A DNA stretch of 64,000 nt, from the NCBI GenBank assembly GCA_029005135.1, contig JAQXFO010000081.1, positions 1-64,000 on the forward strand, given 5' to 3'. The notes under the pieces are model-generated. The model saw only the letters and a program-made list of their open reading frames with translations. It did not search any database and had not been told where the DNA came from. Origin of the DNA: Lachnospiraceae bacterium. GTDB taxonomy: Bacteria > Bacillota > Clostridia > Lachnospirales > Lachnospiraceae. Both the position numbers and the translations under genes were made by a program. This document shows positions 18,462-27,507 of this stretch, piece after piece (position 1 is the stretch's first letter; each line of letters begins with the position of its first letter).

Positions 18462-20219
18462 ATGACCATAGACGACATCACAGGGAACACGTTTTTGCCG
18501 GAACCGGGCGTGACCGTACGCGGCAGAACACTGATATTTGCCATCGACAACAGAGGGTATTCATCGCCGGAGCTGGTGCTGACGGATGAAACGGGCGGCG
18601 AGCGGCAGAGAATAAGGCTTCAGGTCCATCCTGTGCTGCCGGCGCTGTCGACGGCTGTTGTCGAGCCGGAGAAGACGCCCTTTGAGGCCTATTATTATGA
18701 AGACCGGGGACGGCGCTTCCCGGATCCGCACACGGAGCAGATCCGCGGCGGGCTGTGCTTCCTCCGGACGACGGCGCCGGTGGTGCCGGTATCGGGAAAA
18801 CGCCCCGTCCTTGACGACATGATGATCTATAAGCTCCATATCAAAGGCTTCACGGCGGCGGCACCCGGCCGGGATCCCGATCGCGGTACCTTCCGGGGGC
18901 TTGTGAGCCGCCTGTCTTATATTCGCGAACTGGGTTTTAATACGATAGAAATGATGCCCCTCTACGCCTTCGATGACCGTCTCGGGAACGGCCGGCGAAA
19001 TTACTGGGGCTATGCTGTCAGAAACTGTTACCTGGCGCCGCAGGACGCTTACGCTGCTTCCGACGATCCCGCCGCGGAGCTGCATTCCCTCATCACGGCG
19101 ATTCACCAGGAGGGTATGGCCTGTCTGACCGAGATCTGTTTTCCCGCGGGGACCCCGGCGGCGGAAGCGGTCAGGGTTGCCCGATTCTGGCATGAGCGTT
19201 ATGATATTGACGGTTTTCGTTTTCTCGGCGCGGGCGTTCCCGAGCGGGCTCTCCGCGAGGACATACGCCTGAGCCGTGCGGTCCTCCTTTTTGAACAGGC
19301 GGATAGGGCGGATCTGGGACGCACGGAAGCCGGCATGCCGCGAAGGATCGGTCTGGAAAACGGTGCCTTCCGACACTGTCTGCGTGCGTTTCTCAAGGGT
19401 ACGCCGGGGTCGGCCGGGGCCGCTCTGGCCGCGATGACAAACGACGGCGGAACAGCTGTGACGATCTGCGATATGGCCAATGTCAACGGCATGACCCTTT
19501 ACGATGCCGTGAGCTACGACCGGAAACACAACGAGATCAACGGCGAGCATAACGCCGACGGTCCTGACAATGACAACAGCTGGAACTGCGGCGCCGAAGG
19601 TCCGACACGGAACAGTACCGTGCTGGCGCTGAGAAAGCGTCTCATCAAAAATGCCCTTGCCTTCGTGCTTTTGTCTCCCGGTGTCCCTCTTCTCTATGCG
19701 GGTGATGAGCGGGGCAATTCCCAGAATGGCTGCAACAATGCCTACGCCTCCGACGATCCCGTCGGCTGGGTTAGCTGGAGGCGGACAGCGCTCTCGGCCG
19801 AGCTGACGGCATTTACGAAGAGGTTGACGGCTGTCCGGCGGTTGCTGGATCTGCCGGGCCTCATCAGGGACCGCTCCGGCAAGCTGGCCGGCGGTATGCC
19901 GCGTCTGTCGGTCCACGGCCGTGAGGCCTGGTATCGCAGCGGAGATGATGAGACCCCGGCCTTTGCGCTGATGTATGCCGTTGACGAGGAGTCCTGGTTC
20001 TATGCTGCCTTCAACAGCAGTCCCGAACCCTTTGATTTCGCCCTGCCGATCCCGCCGGAAGGAATGGCCTGGCAGCGGCTGTTATCCACCGATGAGGCGT
20101 CATGCCCCGAAACGGGAGAGGCAGCCCCTGATCTTACGGATCAGAGAAGGTTCCGTGCTGCCCCGCGCTGTGTCACGATCCTGGCGATTGGACGCAGGAA
20201 GGAAGAATCATGTCATTAA
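18462..20219 (+). CDS. GlgX/isoamylase-like GH13 protein lacking catalytic residues
   Basis: The 585-residue protein follows the glycogen-debranching GlgX pattern along its length: an N-terminal beta domain, a TIM-barrel region with RRNYWGYAVRNCYLAP, the segment LYDAVSYDRKHNEINGEHN, NSWNCGAEGPTRN, and LLYAGDERGNSQNGCNNAY. The catalytic positions are lost. The nucleophile Asp in the usual GFRFD is Leu255 (GFRFLGAG). Region I DVVYNH reads EICFPA (224-229). Region IV AHDG reads NVNG (Val341, Asn342). Only the acid/base Glu278 is kept. No signal peptide is visible. It is therefore likely a carbohydrate-binding or regulatory pseudoenzyme; activity is not expected. RBS AAAGGAGG; overlaps the next gene by 10 bases. 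Confidence 0.85.
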   Translation: MTIDDITGNTFLPEPGVTVRGRTLIFAIDNRGYSSPELVLTDETGGERQRIRLQVHPVLPALSTAVVEPEKTPFEAYYYEDRGRRFPDPHTEQIRGGLCFLRTTAPVVPVSGKRPVLDDMMIYKLHIKGFTAAAPGRDPDRGTFRGLVSRLSYIRELGFNTIEMMPLYAFDDRLGNGRRNYWGYAVRNCYLAPQDAYAASDDPAAELHSLITAIHQEGMACLTEICFPAGTPAAEAVRVARFWHERYDIDGFRFLGAGVPERALREDIRLSRAVLLFEQADRADLGRTEAGMPRRIGLENGAFRHCLRAFLKGTPGSAGAALAAMTNDGGTAVTICDMANVNGMTLYDAVSYDRKHNEINGEHNADGPDNDNSWNCGAEGPTRNSTVLALRKRLIKNALAFVLLSPGVPLLYAGDERGNSQNGCNNAYASDDPVGWVSWRRTALSAELTAFTKRLTAVRRLLDLPGLIRDRSGKLAGGMPRLSVHGREAWYRSGDDETPAFALMYAVDEESWFYAAFNSSPEPFDFALPIPPEGMAWQRLLSTDEASCPETGEAAPDLTDQRRFRAAPRCVTILAIGRRKEESCH

Positions 20220-20764
20220 GAAATGCGTATTATCATCTGAAAACCATCACAAAGCACCACAATATGGTGATGCGTTACTGTTTCCGGGCCGGCCTCTACC
20301 GCCAGGGTCTGCTGCACGACCTATCCAAGCTGAGTCCGACGGAGTTCCTTGCCGGCGTCCGTTATTATCAGGGGGTGCGCAGTCCGAATAACGCCGAGAG
20401 AGAGGCTACGGGCGTGTCACAGGCCTGGCTTCATCACAAGGGACGCAACCGCCATCACTACGAATACTGGCTCGACTATGCCGACAAGCCCGATGATGAT
20501 CATATCCTTCGGGGAATCGCCATGCCGCGCCGCTATGTGGCGGAGATGATATTTGACCGCGTCAGTGCCAGCCGAGTCTACAACGGCAGCCGCTATAAGG
20601 ACAGTGATCCGCTGGAGTATTACCGGAAGGGCAGTGAAAAAGCCTGGTTTATTCACGAGGAGACGAAGGCTCAGATGGCAATGCTCCTCACCATGTGGCG
20701 CGATGAGGGCGAAGAGGCCACGATCGCCTATATAAAAAATGTATTTCTGAAGGAAGGCAGATAA
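20210..20764 (+). CDS. DUF5662 family protein, HD-hydrolase-like
   Basis: The 184-residue protein resembles DUF5662. Seen directly are ordered His/Asp motifs: KHHN, GLLHDLSKLSP, WLHHKGRNRHHYEYW and MIFDRVSAS, in the H...HD...H...D order of HD-superfamily metal phosphohydrolases. A metal-dependent hydrolase role is an inference only; the substrate is unknown. It starts inside the last codons of the GH13-like gene and ends 2 bases before the aminotransferase, so all three are translated from one message. Confidence 0.75.
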   Translation: MSLRNAYYHLKTITKHHNMVMRYCFRAGLYRQGLLHDLSKLSPTEFLAGVRYYQGVRSPNNAEREATGVSQAWLHHKGRNRHHYEYWLDYADKPDDDHILRGIAMPRRYVAEMIFDRVSASRVYNGSRYKDSDPLEYYRKGSEKAWFIHEETKAQMAMLLTMWRDEGEEATIAYIKNVFLKEGR

Positions 20765-20766
20765 TT

Positions 20767-21933
20767 ATGAAGTTTTCAAAACGGGTATCACAGTCGGAAG
20801 AGAGTATTTTTACTTTTTTGCTGAATAAAAAGCGGGAGAAGGAGGCCGCCGGTCTGTCGGTCATCGATCTGTCGGTGGGAACGCCGAACATCCCGCCGAC
20901 GGAGGAGGTCCGGCGCGTGATCGCTGAGGAGGCCATGAAGCCGGAGAGCTATATCTACGCGATCCGGGATCTGGAAGAACTGCAGGAGGCGGTGGCGGCC
21001 TGGTACCGCCGCCGCTATGATGTGGTCCTGGATCCTGCCTCGCAGATCGTGGCCCTGCTGGGCTCGCAGGAAGGCCTGGCCCATATTGCGCTGTCCATCG
21101 CCGATCCGGGGGACGTGATTCTGGTGCCGGATCCCTGCTATCCGGTCTTCCGCGACGGTCCGGCTATCGCTGGTGCCGAGGTTCATTATATGCCGATGAA
21201 GCCGGAAAATGATTTCCTGATCGACTTTGACGCGATTCCGGAGGCGATCGCTGATCGTGCCGTCCTGATGATCGTGTCTTATCCCAACAATCCGACGACG
21301 GCTCTGGCCCCGGCCTGGTGGTATGAGAAGCTGATCGCTTTTGCCCGCCGTCACGACATTATCGTCCTGCACGACAATGCCTACTCCGAGCTGGTCTTTG
21401 ATACCGAACCGACGCCCAGCTTCCTGAGTTATCCGGGGGCCTTTGAGGTGGGCGTTGAGTTCAATTCCCTTTCCAAGACCTACGGCATGGCCGGCGCCCG
21501 CGTCGGCTTCTGCGTCGGCTGTGAAGCGGTCGTGTCGAAACTGAAGCAGCTGAAATCTAACATGGATTACGGCATCTTCCTGCCGGTCCAGAAGGCGGCC
21601 GTCCGGGCCATCACCGGTGATCAGACCTGTGTGGCGGCGACGCGCGAGGCCTACAAACGCCGCCGGGAGATTCTGGCCGACAGCTTTACGGCTGCCGGCT
21701 GGCCCGTCGGCAAATGTGCCGCGACCATGTTTATCTGGGCCCGCATCCCCGGGCCTTACACGGATTCCCGCACCTTCGTCCTTGATCTTCTGGACAGGGC
21801 CGGTATCCTGGTGACCCCGGGTTCGGCCTTCGGTCCCTCCGGCGAGGGGTATGTCCGCATGGCGCTGGTTCAGGATGACGAGGTAATACGCGAAGCAGCC
21901 GAGCGGCTCAAGGCGTCCGGCATACTCGGCTGA
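20767..21933 (+). CDS. Class I/II PLP-dependent aminotransferase
   Basis: The 388-residue fold type I aminotransferase shows the substrate/PLP motifs SYPNNPTTALAP, HDNAYSELVFD and FNSLSKTYGMAGARVGF with the Schiff-base Lys237. The C-terminal arginine motif region is VRMALVQDD. The overall pattern is like LL-diaminopimelate, aspartate or aromatic aminotransferases of Clostridia; the substrate cannot be fixed from sequence. AGGCAG precedes the ATG. It is the third gene of the GH13-like unit. Confidence 0.85.
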   Translation: MKFSKRVSQSEESIFTFLLNKKREKEAAGLSVIDLSVGTPNIPPTEEVRRVIAEEAMKPESYIYAIRDLEELQEAVAAWYRRRYDVVLDPASQIVALLGSQEGLAHIALSIADPGDVILVPDPCYPVFRDGPAIAGAEVHYMPMKPENDFLIDFDAIPEAIADRAVLMIVSYPNNPTTALAPAWWYEKLIAFARRHDIIVLHDNAYSELVFDTEPTPSFLSYPGAFEVGVEFNSLSKTYGMAGARVGFCVGCEAVVSKLKQLKSNMDYGIFLPVQKAAVRAITGDQTCVAATREAYKRRREILADSFTAAGWPVGKCAATMFIWARIPGPYTDSRTFVLDLLDRAGILVTPGSAFGPSGEGYVRMALVQDDEVIREAAERLKASGILG

Positions 21934-21939
21934 AAAGCC

Positions 21940-21968
21940 TTGTCTTGCGTCAGAGGTGACGTTATAAT
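21940..21968 (+). promoter_or_regulatory. Promoter of ftsW-like gene
   Basis: TTGTCT and a perfect TATAAT are 17 bases apart, 42 bases before the start codon. Confidence 0.65.
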
Positions 21969-22010
21969 GAATGACGTGATTTCAGGGAGAGCCGGAAGGG
22001 CAGAGGTAAT

Positions 22011-23168
22011 ATGGCAAAGCGAAGACAGTCAAGACAACGCTCCGGGGCGGGTTATTACGATTATAATCTGCTGGCCGTCATTATCCTGCTGACAGCCTTC
22101 GGCCTGGTCATGCTCTACAGCACCAGCTCCTACATCGCCGAGGTTAAAACCGGTAAGGATATGTTCTATCTTAAGAAACAGGCCCTGTATTCAGGCCTTT
22201 CTCTTATTCTGATGATCATCGTTTCCCTGGCGGATTACCGTATCCTGAAAAAACTGGCTTTCTGGCTGTATCTGGCGGCGATGGCGGCGATGGCAGCCGT
22301 TCGGAGTCCGCTGGGGGTAACCTACAACGGCGCCAGACGCTGGCTCCGCATCGCGGGCATTCAGTTCCAGCCGTCCGAGATCGCCAAGATCGCGATCATC
22401 ACGCTGGTACCGCTCCTGATCTGCAAGATGGGACGGAAGTACCGGGGGTGGAAAGGCCTGGTTCCGCCGCTTGTTGTCGGTGCTTCTGCCGCGTGTTTTG
22501 CCTATTTTCTCACCGAAAATCTGAGCACAGCCATTATCATTTTAATGATCACGCTGGTCATTATGTTCGTGGCCCATCCCAACACCGCCGGATTTCTGGC
22601 GGCGGGAGCCGCGTTCGCCCTGGCAGTCTGCGGCCTTGTGATCTTCCTGGTGAACAGTGCCTCCGGCGGCAGTTTCCGTGTCCAGCGCATCCTGGTCTGG
22701 CTTGACCCGGAGGCCTACGCCGACAGCGGCGGCTATCAGATCATGCAGGCCCTGTATGCCCTCGGCAGCGGCGGCTTTTTTGGCAAAGGACTGGGCAACA
22801 GCAACCAGAAACTGGGGCCTCTGCCTGAGGCACAGAACGATATGATCTTCTCGATCGTCTGTGAAGAGCTGGGCGTTTTCGGCGGTATTCTGCTCATAGG
22901 CCTCTTTGTTTATCTGCTGTACCGTCTGCTTTTTATCGCCCGGAATGCTCCTGATCTCTACGGGTCGCTGATGGTAACCGGCATCTTCGGCCATGTGGCC
23001 CTCCAGGTCATCCTGAATATCTGTGTTGTCATCAATCTGATCCCGACGACCGGCGTCACGCTGCCCTTTGTCAGCTACGGAGGCACCTCGGCCCTGTTTC
23101 TGATGATGGAGATGGCGATCGCCCTGTCCGTATCCCGGCGGATTACCCTGAAGGATGCGGCAGTATAG
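22011..23168 (+). CDS. ftsW: FtsW/RodA/SpoVE family SEDS peptidoglycan polymerase
   Basis: The 385-residue membrane protein has about ten transmembrane segments, a short basic N-terminus and the SEDS signatures GLVMLYSTSSY, the extracellular NGARRWLRI, QPSEIAKIAIITLVP and LPFVSYGGTSALF. SEDS proteins polymerise lipid II into glycan strands with a partner PBP. FtsW acts in division and RodA in elongation; the family resemblance is closest to FtsW/SpoVE, but no dcw neighbours are present to prove it. GCAGAGGT precedes the ATG. It has its own promoter and a terminator, so it is probably monocistronic. Confidence 0.85.
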   Translation: MAKRRQSRQRSGAGYYDYNLLAVIILLTAFGLVMLYSTSSYIAEVKTGKDMFYLKKQALYSGLSLILMIIVSLADYRILKKLAFWLYLAAMAAMAAVRSPLGVTYNGARRWLRIAGIQFQPSEIAKIAIITLVPLLICKMGRKYRGWKGLVPPLVVGASAACFAYFLTENLSTAIIILMITLVIMFVAHPNTAGFLAAGAAFALAVCGLVIFLVNSASGGSFRVQRILVWLDPEAYADSGGYQIMQALYALGSGGFFGKGLGNSNQKLGPLPEAQNDMIFSIVCEELGVFGGILLIGLFVYLLYRLLFIARNAPDLYGSLMVTGIFGHVALQVILNICVVINLIPTTGVTLPFVSYGGTSALFLMMEMAIALSVSRRITLKDAAV

Positions 23169-23193
23169 CGGCGTCCGTATCGAAAAGGCTCAC

Positions 23194-23218
23194 AAATGAC
23201 CGCACGGCGGTTCATTTT
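23194..23218 (+). terminator. Terminator after ftsW-like gene
   Basis: AAATGA-CCGC, loop ACG, GCGG, one bulged T, TCATTTT. A short U run follows the stem. Confidence 0.5.
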
Positions 23219-23254
23219 AGAAATATCATAAAAGAAATGCATAAGGAGATAATT

Positions 23255-23488
23255 ATGTTTGAAACGATCCGCGATTTTCTGGCAGCAGAGCTGAATATTG
23301 ACGCTTCCACGATCACACCGGATACCGATCTGAGCCGGGACCTGGGGGCTGATTCTCTGGATCTCTATGAGATGATCATGGCTATGGAGGAAAAATACGA
23401 CATCACGATCCCGGAAGAGGAACTGAAGTCAATCCATACCATCAACGATGTGATGGAGATTCTGTCAGCGAACGGCGTGGAGGAATAA
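23255..23488 (+). CDS. acpP: Acyl carrier protein
   Basis: The 77-residue acidic four-helix protein carries growing fatty-acyl chains on a phosphopantetheine attached to Ser34 in LGADSLDLYEM. The frame is open from an ATG at 23237, but AAGGAG lies 7 bases before the ATG at 23255, which gives the usual N-terminus MFETIRDFL. No fab genes are adjacent, so this is an isolated acp copy; it could serve general fatty-acid synthesis or a special acyl pathway. gltX starts 7 bases after its stop. Confidence 0.93.
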   Translation: MFETIRDFLAAELNIDASTITPDTDLSRDLGADSLDLYEMIMAMEEKYDITIPEEELKSIHTINDVMEILSANGVEE

Positions 23489-23495
23489 AGATCCT

Positions 23496-24950
23496 ATGAT
23501 CAAAACACGTTTTGCCCCGAGTCCGACAGGCCGCATGCATGTCGGCAATCTTCGTACGGCCCTGTATTCCTATCTGATCGCCCGTCATGAGAACGGCAGC
23601 TTCATGCTCCGTATCGAGGATACCGATCAGGAGCGTTTTGTGGAAGGGGCCCTGGATATTATCTATGATACGCTCCGGGAAGCCGGCCTTCATCATGATG
23701 AAGGCCCGGATATCGACGGCGGTGTCGGTCCCTATGTTCAGAGTGAAAGATGCCGTATGGGCATTTACCGGAAATACGCCGAAGAACTGATAAAAAAAGG
23801 CGCGGCCTATTACTGCTTCTGCACGAAGGAACGCCTGGAGAGCCTGAAGCAGGAGGGCAGTGAGGAGGAATACGGCAGATATGACAAACACTGCCTGTCC
23901 CTGACCCCGGAAGAGGTGGAAGAGAAGCTGAAAAGCGGTATTCCTTACGTTATCCGCCTCAATGTGCCCGAGGAGGGCACCACGTCCTTCCATGATGAGA
24001 TCTACGGCGATATCACTGTCGATAACAGCGAGCTTGACGATATGATCCTCATCAAGTCCGACGGTTTCCCGACCTATAACTTCGCCAATGTGGTGGACGA
24101 TCACCTGATGGGCATCACCCATGTGGTGCGCGGCAACGAATATCTGTCTTCCTCTCCGAAGTACAACATTCTCTACCACGCTTTCGGCTGGGAGGTGCCG
24201 GTCTATGTGCACTGCCCGCTGATCACGGATGAGAATCACAAAAAGCTCAGCAAGCGTTCCGGTCATTCCTCCTTCGGTGATCTGATCGACCAGGGATTTC
24301 TGCCGGAAGCCGTTGTCAACTTTGTGGCTCTTCTGGGCTGGAGTCCGGCCGATAACAGTGAGATCAAGTCCCTGGCGGAGCTGGAGGCCGAATTCGATTA
24401 CCGCCGTATCGGCAAGAGTCCGGCTGTCTTTGATGTCAATAAGCTGCGCTGGATGAACGGCGAATACATCAAGGCCATGGACGATGCGCGTTTCGAAGAA
24501 CTGGCGGCACCGTATATCCATGAGTATGTCGCCGATGAGAGCCGGATCCCGGCAGTCTGCGCCATGGTTAAGAGCCGTATCGAGGTACTGCCGGATATTG
24601 CCGGCCAGATCGATTTCCTTAAGGCCGTGCCGGACTATGAGGTCTCGCTTTATAAACACAAGAAGATGAAGACCGATGAAGCCCTGTCACGGGAGGTTCT
24701 TAAGAAAGTCATCCCGGTCCTTGAGGCGGCGGAGGATTTTTCAAACGACGCTCTCTACCAGACGCTGCTGGCCTTTGCCGCGGAAGCCGGTCTCAAGAAC
24801 GGCCAGGTCATGTGGCCGATCAGAACAGCCCTGTCCGGCAAAGCCATGACACCGGGCGGCGCCACACAGCTTTTGGAGGTCATCGGCCGCGAAGAGAGCC
24901 TGAGACGACTGCATGCCGCTGTGGCGAAGCTCAGCGCCGAGGCGGGCTGA
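23496..24950 (+). CDS. gltX: Glutamate--tRNA ligase
   Basis: This class I aminoacyl-tRNA synthetase charges tRNA-Glu, and in most Clostridia also tRNA-Gln before amidation. The 484-residue protein has FAPSPTGRMHVGN, where HVGN (15-18) is the HIGH motif, and KLSKRSG near 250, the KMSKS motif. The RIEDTDQERF strand and WSPADNSEI are family hallmarks, and the C-terminal half is the alpha-helical anticodon domain of bacterial GluRS. It follows acpP closely and is probably cotranscribed with it. Confidence 0.96.
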   Translation: MIKTRFAPSPTGRMHVGNLRTALYSYLIARHENGSFMLRIEDTDQERFVEGALDIIYDTLREAGLHHDEGPDIDGGVGPYVQSERCRMGIYRKYAEELIKKGAAYYCFCTKERLESLKQEGSEEEYGRYDKHCLSLTPEEVEEKLKSGIPYVIRLNVPEEGTTSFHDEIYGDITVDNSELDDMILIKSDGFPTYNFANVVDDHLMGITHVVRGNEYLSSSPKYNILYHAFGWEVPVYVHCPLITDENHKKLSKRSGHSSFGDLIDQGFLPEAVVNFVALLGWSPADNSEIKSLAELEAEFDYRRIGKSPAVFDVNKLRWMNGEYIKAMDDARFEELAAPYIHEYVADESRIPAVCAMVKSRIEVLPDIAGQIDFLKAVPDYEVSLYKHKKMKTDEALSREVLKKVIPVLEAAEDFSNDALYQTLLAFAAEAGLKNGQVMWPIRTALSGKAMTPGGATQLLEVIGREESLRRLHAAVAKLSAEAG

Positions 24951-25001
24951 TAAGGCCCTGACGTCTATCGCGTCAACGACTATTGCCAGAACGGAGGTTT
25001 C

Positions 25002-26600
25002 ATGGCTTCATATCAGGAACAGATTGAAAAGAGACGGACATTTGCGATCATTTCCCATCCGGATGCCGGCAAGACGACACTGACCGAGAAATTCCTGCTG
25101 TACGGCGGGGCAATCAATCAGGCCGGTTCCGTCAAAGGAAAGGCGACGGCCCGCCATGCGGTGTCTGACTGGATGGAGATCGAAAAGCAGAGAGGTATTT
25201 CTGTCACGAGTTCGGTTCTTCAGTTTAATTACAACGGTTACTGTATCAATATTCTGGATACGCCGGGCCATCAGGATTTCTCGGAGGATACCTACCGGAC
25301 GCTGATGGCTGCCGATTCGGCTGTTATGGTCATCGACGGCGCCCGCGGTGTCGAGGCTCAGACGCGGAAGCTTTTCAAGGTCTGCGCCCGCCGGCATATC
25401 CCTATCTTTACCTTTATCAACAAGCTGGACCGCGATTCCCGCGATCCCTTTGAGCTGGTGGATGAGATCGAGCAGGAACTGGGGATCCCCACCTGCCCGG
25501 TCAACTGGCCCATCGGATCCGGCAAGGCCTTCAAGGGTGTCTATGACAGAGCATCCCGCCATGTGCTGCTTTTCTCCGATACCCAGAAGGGGACGAAAGA
25601 GGGCACGGAAGAGGAGATTGATCTCACACAGCCGGTGACCTCGGATCATATCAGTCCGGAAGAGATCAGCCGTCTCAACGACGAGATCGAACTGCTGGAC
25701 GGCGCTTCGCCGGAGCTGGATCTTGAGAAGGTCGGCCGCGGCGAGCTGAGCCCGGTGTTCTTTGGTTCGGCGCTGACAAACTTCGGTGTGGAGACCTTTC
25801 TGCGTCATTTCCTGGCGATGACGAGTTCACCGCTGGCCCGGGTGTCGGATCAGGGTATCATCGATCCGATGACCGACGATTTCTCGGCCTTTGTCTTCAA
25901 GATCCAGGCCAACATGAACAAAAATCACCGTGATCGGGTGGCCTTTATGCGTATCGTTTCCGGTCACTTTGATGCCAATATGGAAGTCTGGCATGTCCAG
26001 GGCGGCCGCAAGCTGCGCCTGTCCCAGCCTCAGCAGATGATGGCGGAGGACCGCCATGTGGTCACGGAGGCCTGGGCCGGCGATATTATCGGTGTCTTTG
26101 ATCCGGGCATCTACGCCATCGGAGACACGGTCTGTCTGCCGGGCCATGATTTCCGCTTCGGCGGCATCCCGACCTTTGCTCCCGAGCATTTTGCCCGGGT
26201 CCGCCAGATCGACACCATGAAGCGCAAGCAGTTCATGAAGGGCGTGACCGAGATCGCGCAGGAAGGTGCGATACAGATCTTCCAGGAATACCGCACCGGC
26301 ATGGAGGAGATCATCGTCGGCGTGGTCGGTGTTCTGCAGCTGGATGTTCTGAAGTTCCGCCTCGAGAATGAGTACAAGGTCGAGATCGCCATGGAAAGCC
26401 TGCCCTATGAGTATATCCGCTGGATCTGCAATCCGGATGAGATCGACGTCGATCATCTCGAAGGTACTTCGGATATGAAGAAGGTCCGTGACATGAAGGG
26501 CCGGCCGCTGCTGCTGTGGGCTCACGAATGGAGCATCGGCATGACGGAAGACCGCAATAAGGATCTGAAGCTCACGGAATTCGGCGATTGGGATGAATAA
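25002..26600 (+). CDS. prfC: Peptide chain release factor 3
   Basis: RF3 is a translational GTPase that recycles RF1/RF2 after peptide release. The 532-residue protein shows the P-loop SHPDAGKTTLTEKFLLYGG (18-36), the G2/switch region with RGISVTSSV, DTPGHQDFSEDTYRTL, NKLDRDSRDP and the RF3-specific C-terminal domain with VGVVGVLQLDVL. The length is normal. The ATG follows ACGGAGGTTTC. It starts 51 bases after gltX. Confidence 0.96.
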   Translation: MASYQEQIEKRRTFAIISHPDAGKTTLTEKFLLYGGAINQAGSVKGKATARHAVSDWMEIEKQRGISVTSSVLQFNYNGYCINILDTPGHQDFSEDTYRTLMAADSAVMVIDGARGVEAQTRKLFKVCARRHIPIFTFINKLDRDSRDPFELVDEIEQELGIPTCPVNWPIGSGKAFKGVYDRASRHVLLFSDTQKGTKEGTEEEIDLTQPVTSDHISPEEISRLNDEIELLDGASPELDLEKVGRGELSPVFFGSALTNFGVETFLRHFLAMTSSPLARVSDQGIIDPMTDDFSAFVFKIQANMNKNHRDRVAFMRIVSGHFDANMEVWHVQGGRKLRLSQPQQMMAEDRHVVTEAWAGDIIGVFDPGIYAIGDTVCLPGHDFRFGGIPTFAPEHFARVRQIDTMKRKQFMKGVTEIAQEGAIQIFQEYRTGMEEIIVGVVGVLQLDVLKFRLENEYKVEIAMESLPYEYIRWICNPDEIDVDHLEGTSDMKKVRDMKGRPLLLWAHEWSIGMTEDRNKDLKLTEFGDWDE

Positions 26601-26610
26601 GATTGTGTGA

Positions 26611-26639
26611 TTGTCATCACAAACCGGCTTTGCTATAAT
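26611..26639 (+). promoter_or_regulatory. Promoter of the asp23-nusB-xseAB-recN run
   Basis: TTGTCA and TATAAT are 17 bases apart, just downstream of the prfC stop and 25 bases before the asp23 start. Confidence 0.7.
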
Positions 26640-26663
26640 AAAGCTATTAGCGGAGGTAGAAAA

Positions 26664-27050
26664 ATGGCTGATAAGCGTACCATGTTTACGATTCGTGAGG
26701 ATGAACAGAACGGCTCCGTCAAAGTTTCCGAAGAAGTTCTGGCGATTATTGCCGGACTGGCGGCAACGGAGGTCAAGGGAGTGTCCTCGATGGCCGGCGG
26801 TTTCAAGGAAGACACGATCGCCAGGCTCGGCCTTAAGAATCTGCGTGCCGGCGTCAGTGTGACGGTGGAGGAGGATCATATCACTGCCATCGACCTGGCT
26901 TTGAATATTAATTACGGTTTTTCCATCGTTGATGTCAGCCGTGAGGTTCAGGAGCGTGTCAAGAATGCCGTTGAAAGCATGACAGGTCTTGAAGTCTCGC
27001 AGGTCAATGTTCGTGTCGCCGATGTTTCCATGAAAGATAATCAAGAGTAA
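26664..27050 (+). CDS. Asp23/Gls24 family envelope stress protein
   Basis: The protein (128 residues from this ATG) belongs to the Asp23/DUF322 family: GSVKVSEEVLAIIAGLAATEVKGV, the DHITAIDLALNINYGFSI strand pair and the terminal VNVRVADVSM. Relatives are abundant membrane-associated proteins linked to cell-envelope homeostasis. In Clostridia one copy nearly always sits before nusB, as here. The start is the ATG at 26664, seven bases after CGGAGGT; the frame's extension to 26607 has no support. nusB starts 9 bases after its stop. Confidence 0.92.
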   Translation: MADKRTMFTIREDEQNGSVKVSEEVLAIIAGLAATEVKGVSSMAGGFKEDTIARLGLKNLRAGVSVTVEEDHITAIDLALNINYGFSIVDVSREVQERVKNAVESMTGLEVSQVNVRVADVSMKDNQE

Positions 27051-27059
27051 TCACTGAAA

Positions 27060-27497
27060 ATGACGAGACATAAACTGAGAGAGCACCTATTTAAAATGAT
27101 TTTTCTGACGGCCTTTAATCCCGATGAGGAGATGCCGGAGCAGATTGATCTGTATCTTGACAATGAAGACCGGGATGAACCGGCCGATGAAGCGGTGCTG
27201 CCCGAGGGTATCGATGATGCCGATGAATGGTATCTGAGACAGCGCTTTGACGCTGTTATGGCTCACATTGATGAGATCGACGCCCTTCTTAACAAGGCCT
27301 CCCGCGGCTGGAAGACCGGCCGTATGGCCAAGGTGGATCTTGCCATCCTGCGCCTGGGGGTCTATGAACTCAGATTTGATGATGAGATCCCCAACGGTGT
27401 CGCCATCAATGAAGCCGTCGAGCTGGCCAAGACCTTCGGCGGTCAGGATTCCGCGTCCTTTATCAATGGCGTCCTCGGGCATATTGCCAGATCCTGA
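27060..27497 (+). CDS. nusB: Transcription antitermination factor NusB
   Basis: NusB binds boxA RNA with S10 and supports antitermination of rRNA operons. The 145-residue helical protein starts [14 protein letters not shown] and has the conserved C-terminal motif [17 protein letters not shown] followed by [11 protein letters not shown]. Between them is an acidic insertion around residues 25-55 ([16 protein letters not shown]), found in several clostridial NusB proteins. It lies between asp23 and xseA. Confidence 0.94.
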   Translation: MTRHKLREHLFKMIFLTAFNPDEEMPEQIDLYLDNEDRDEPADEAVLPEGIDDADEWYLRQRFDAVMAHIDEIDALLNKASRGWKTGRMAKVDLAILRLGVYELRFDDEIPNGVAINEAVELAKTFGGQDSASFINGVLGHIARS

Positions 27498-27507
27498 GGC
27501 CCGGCCT

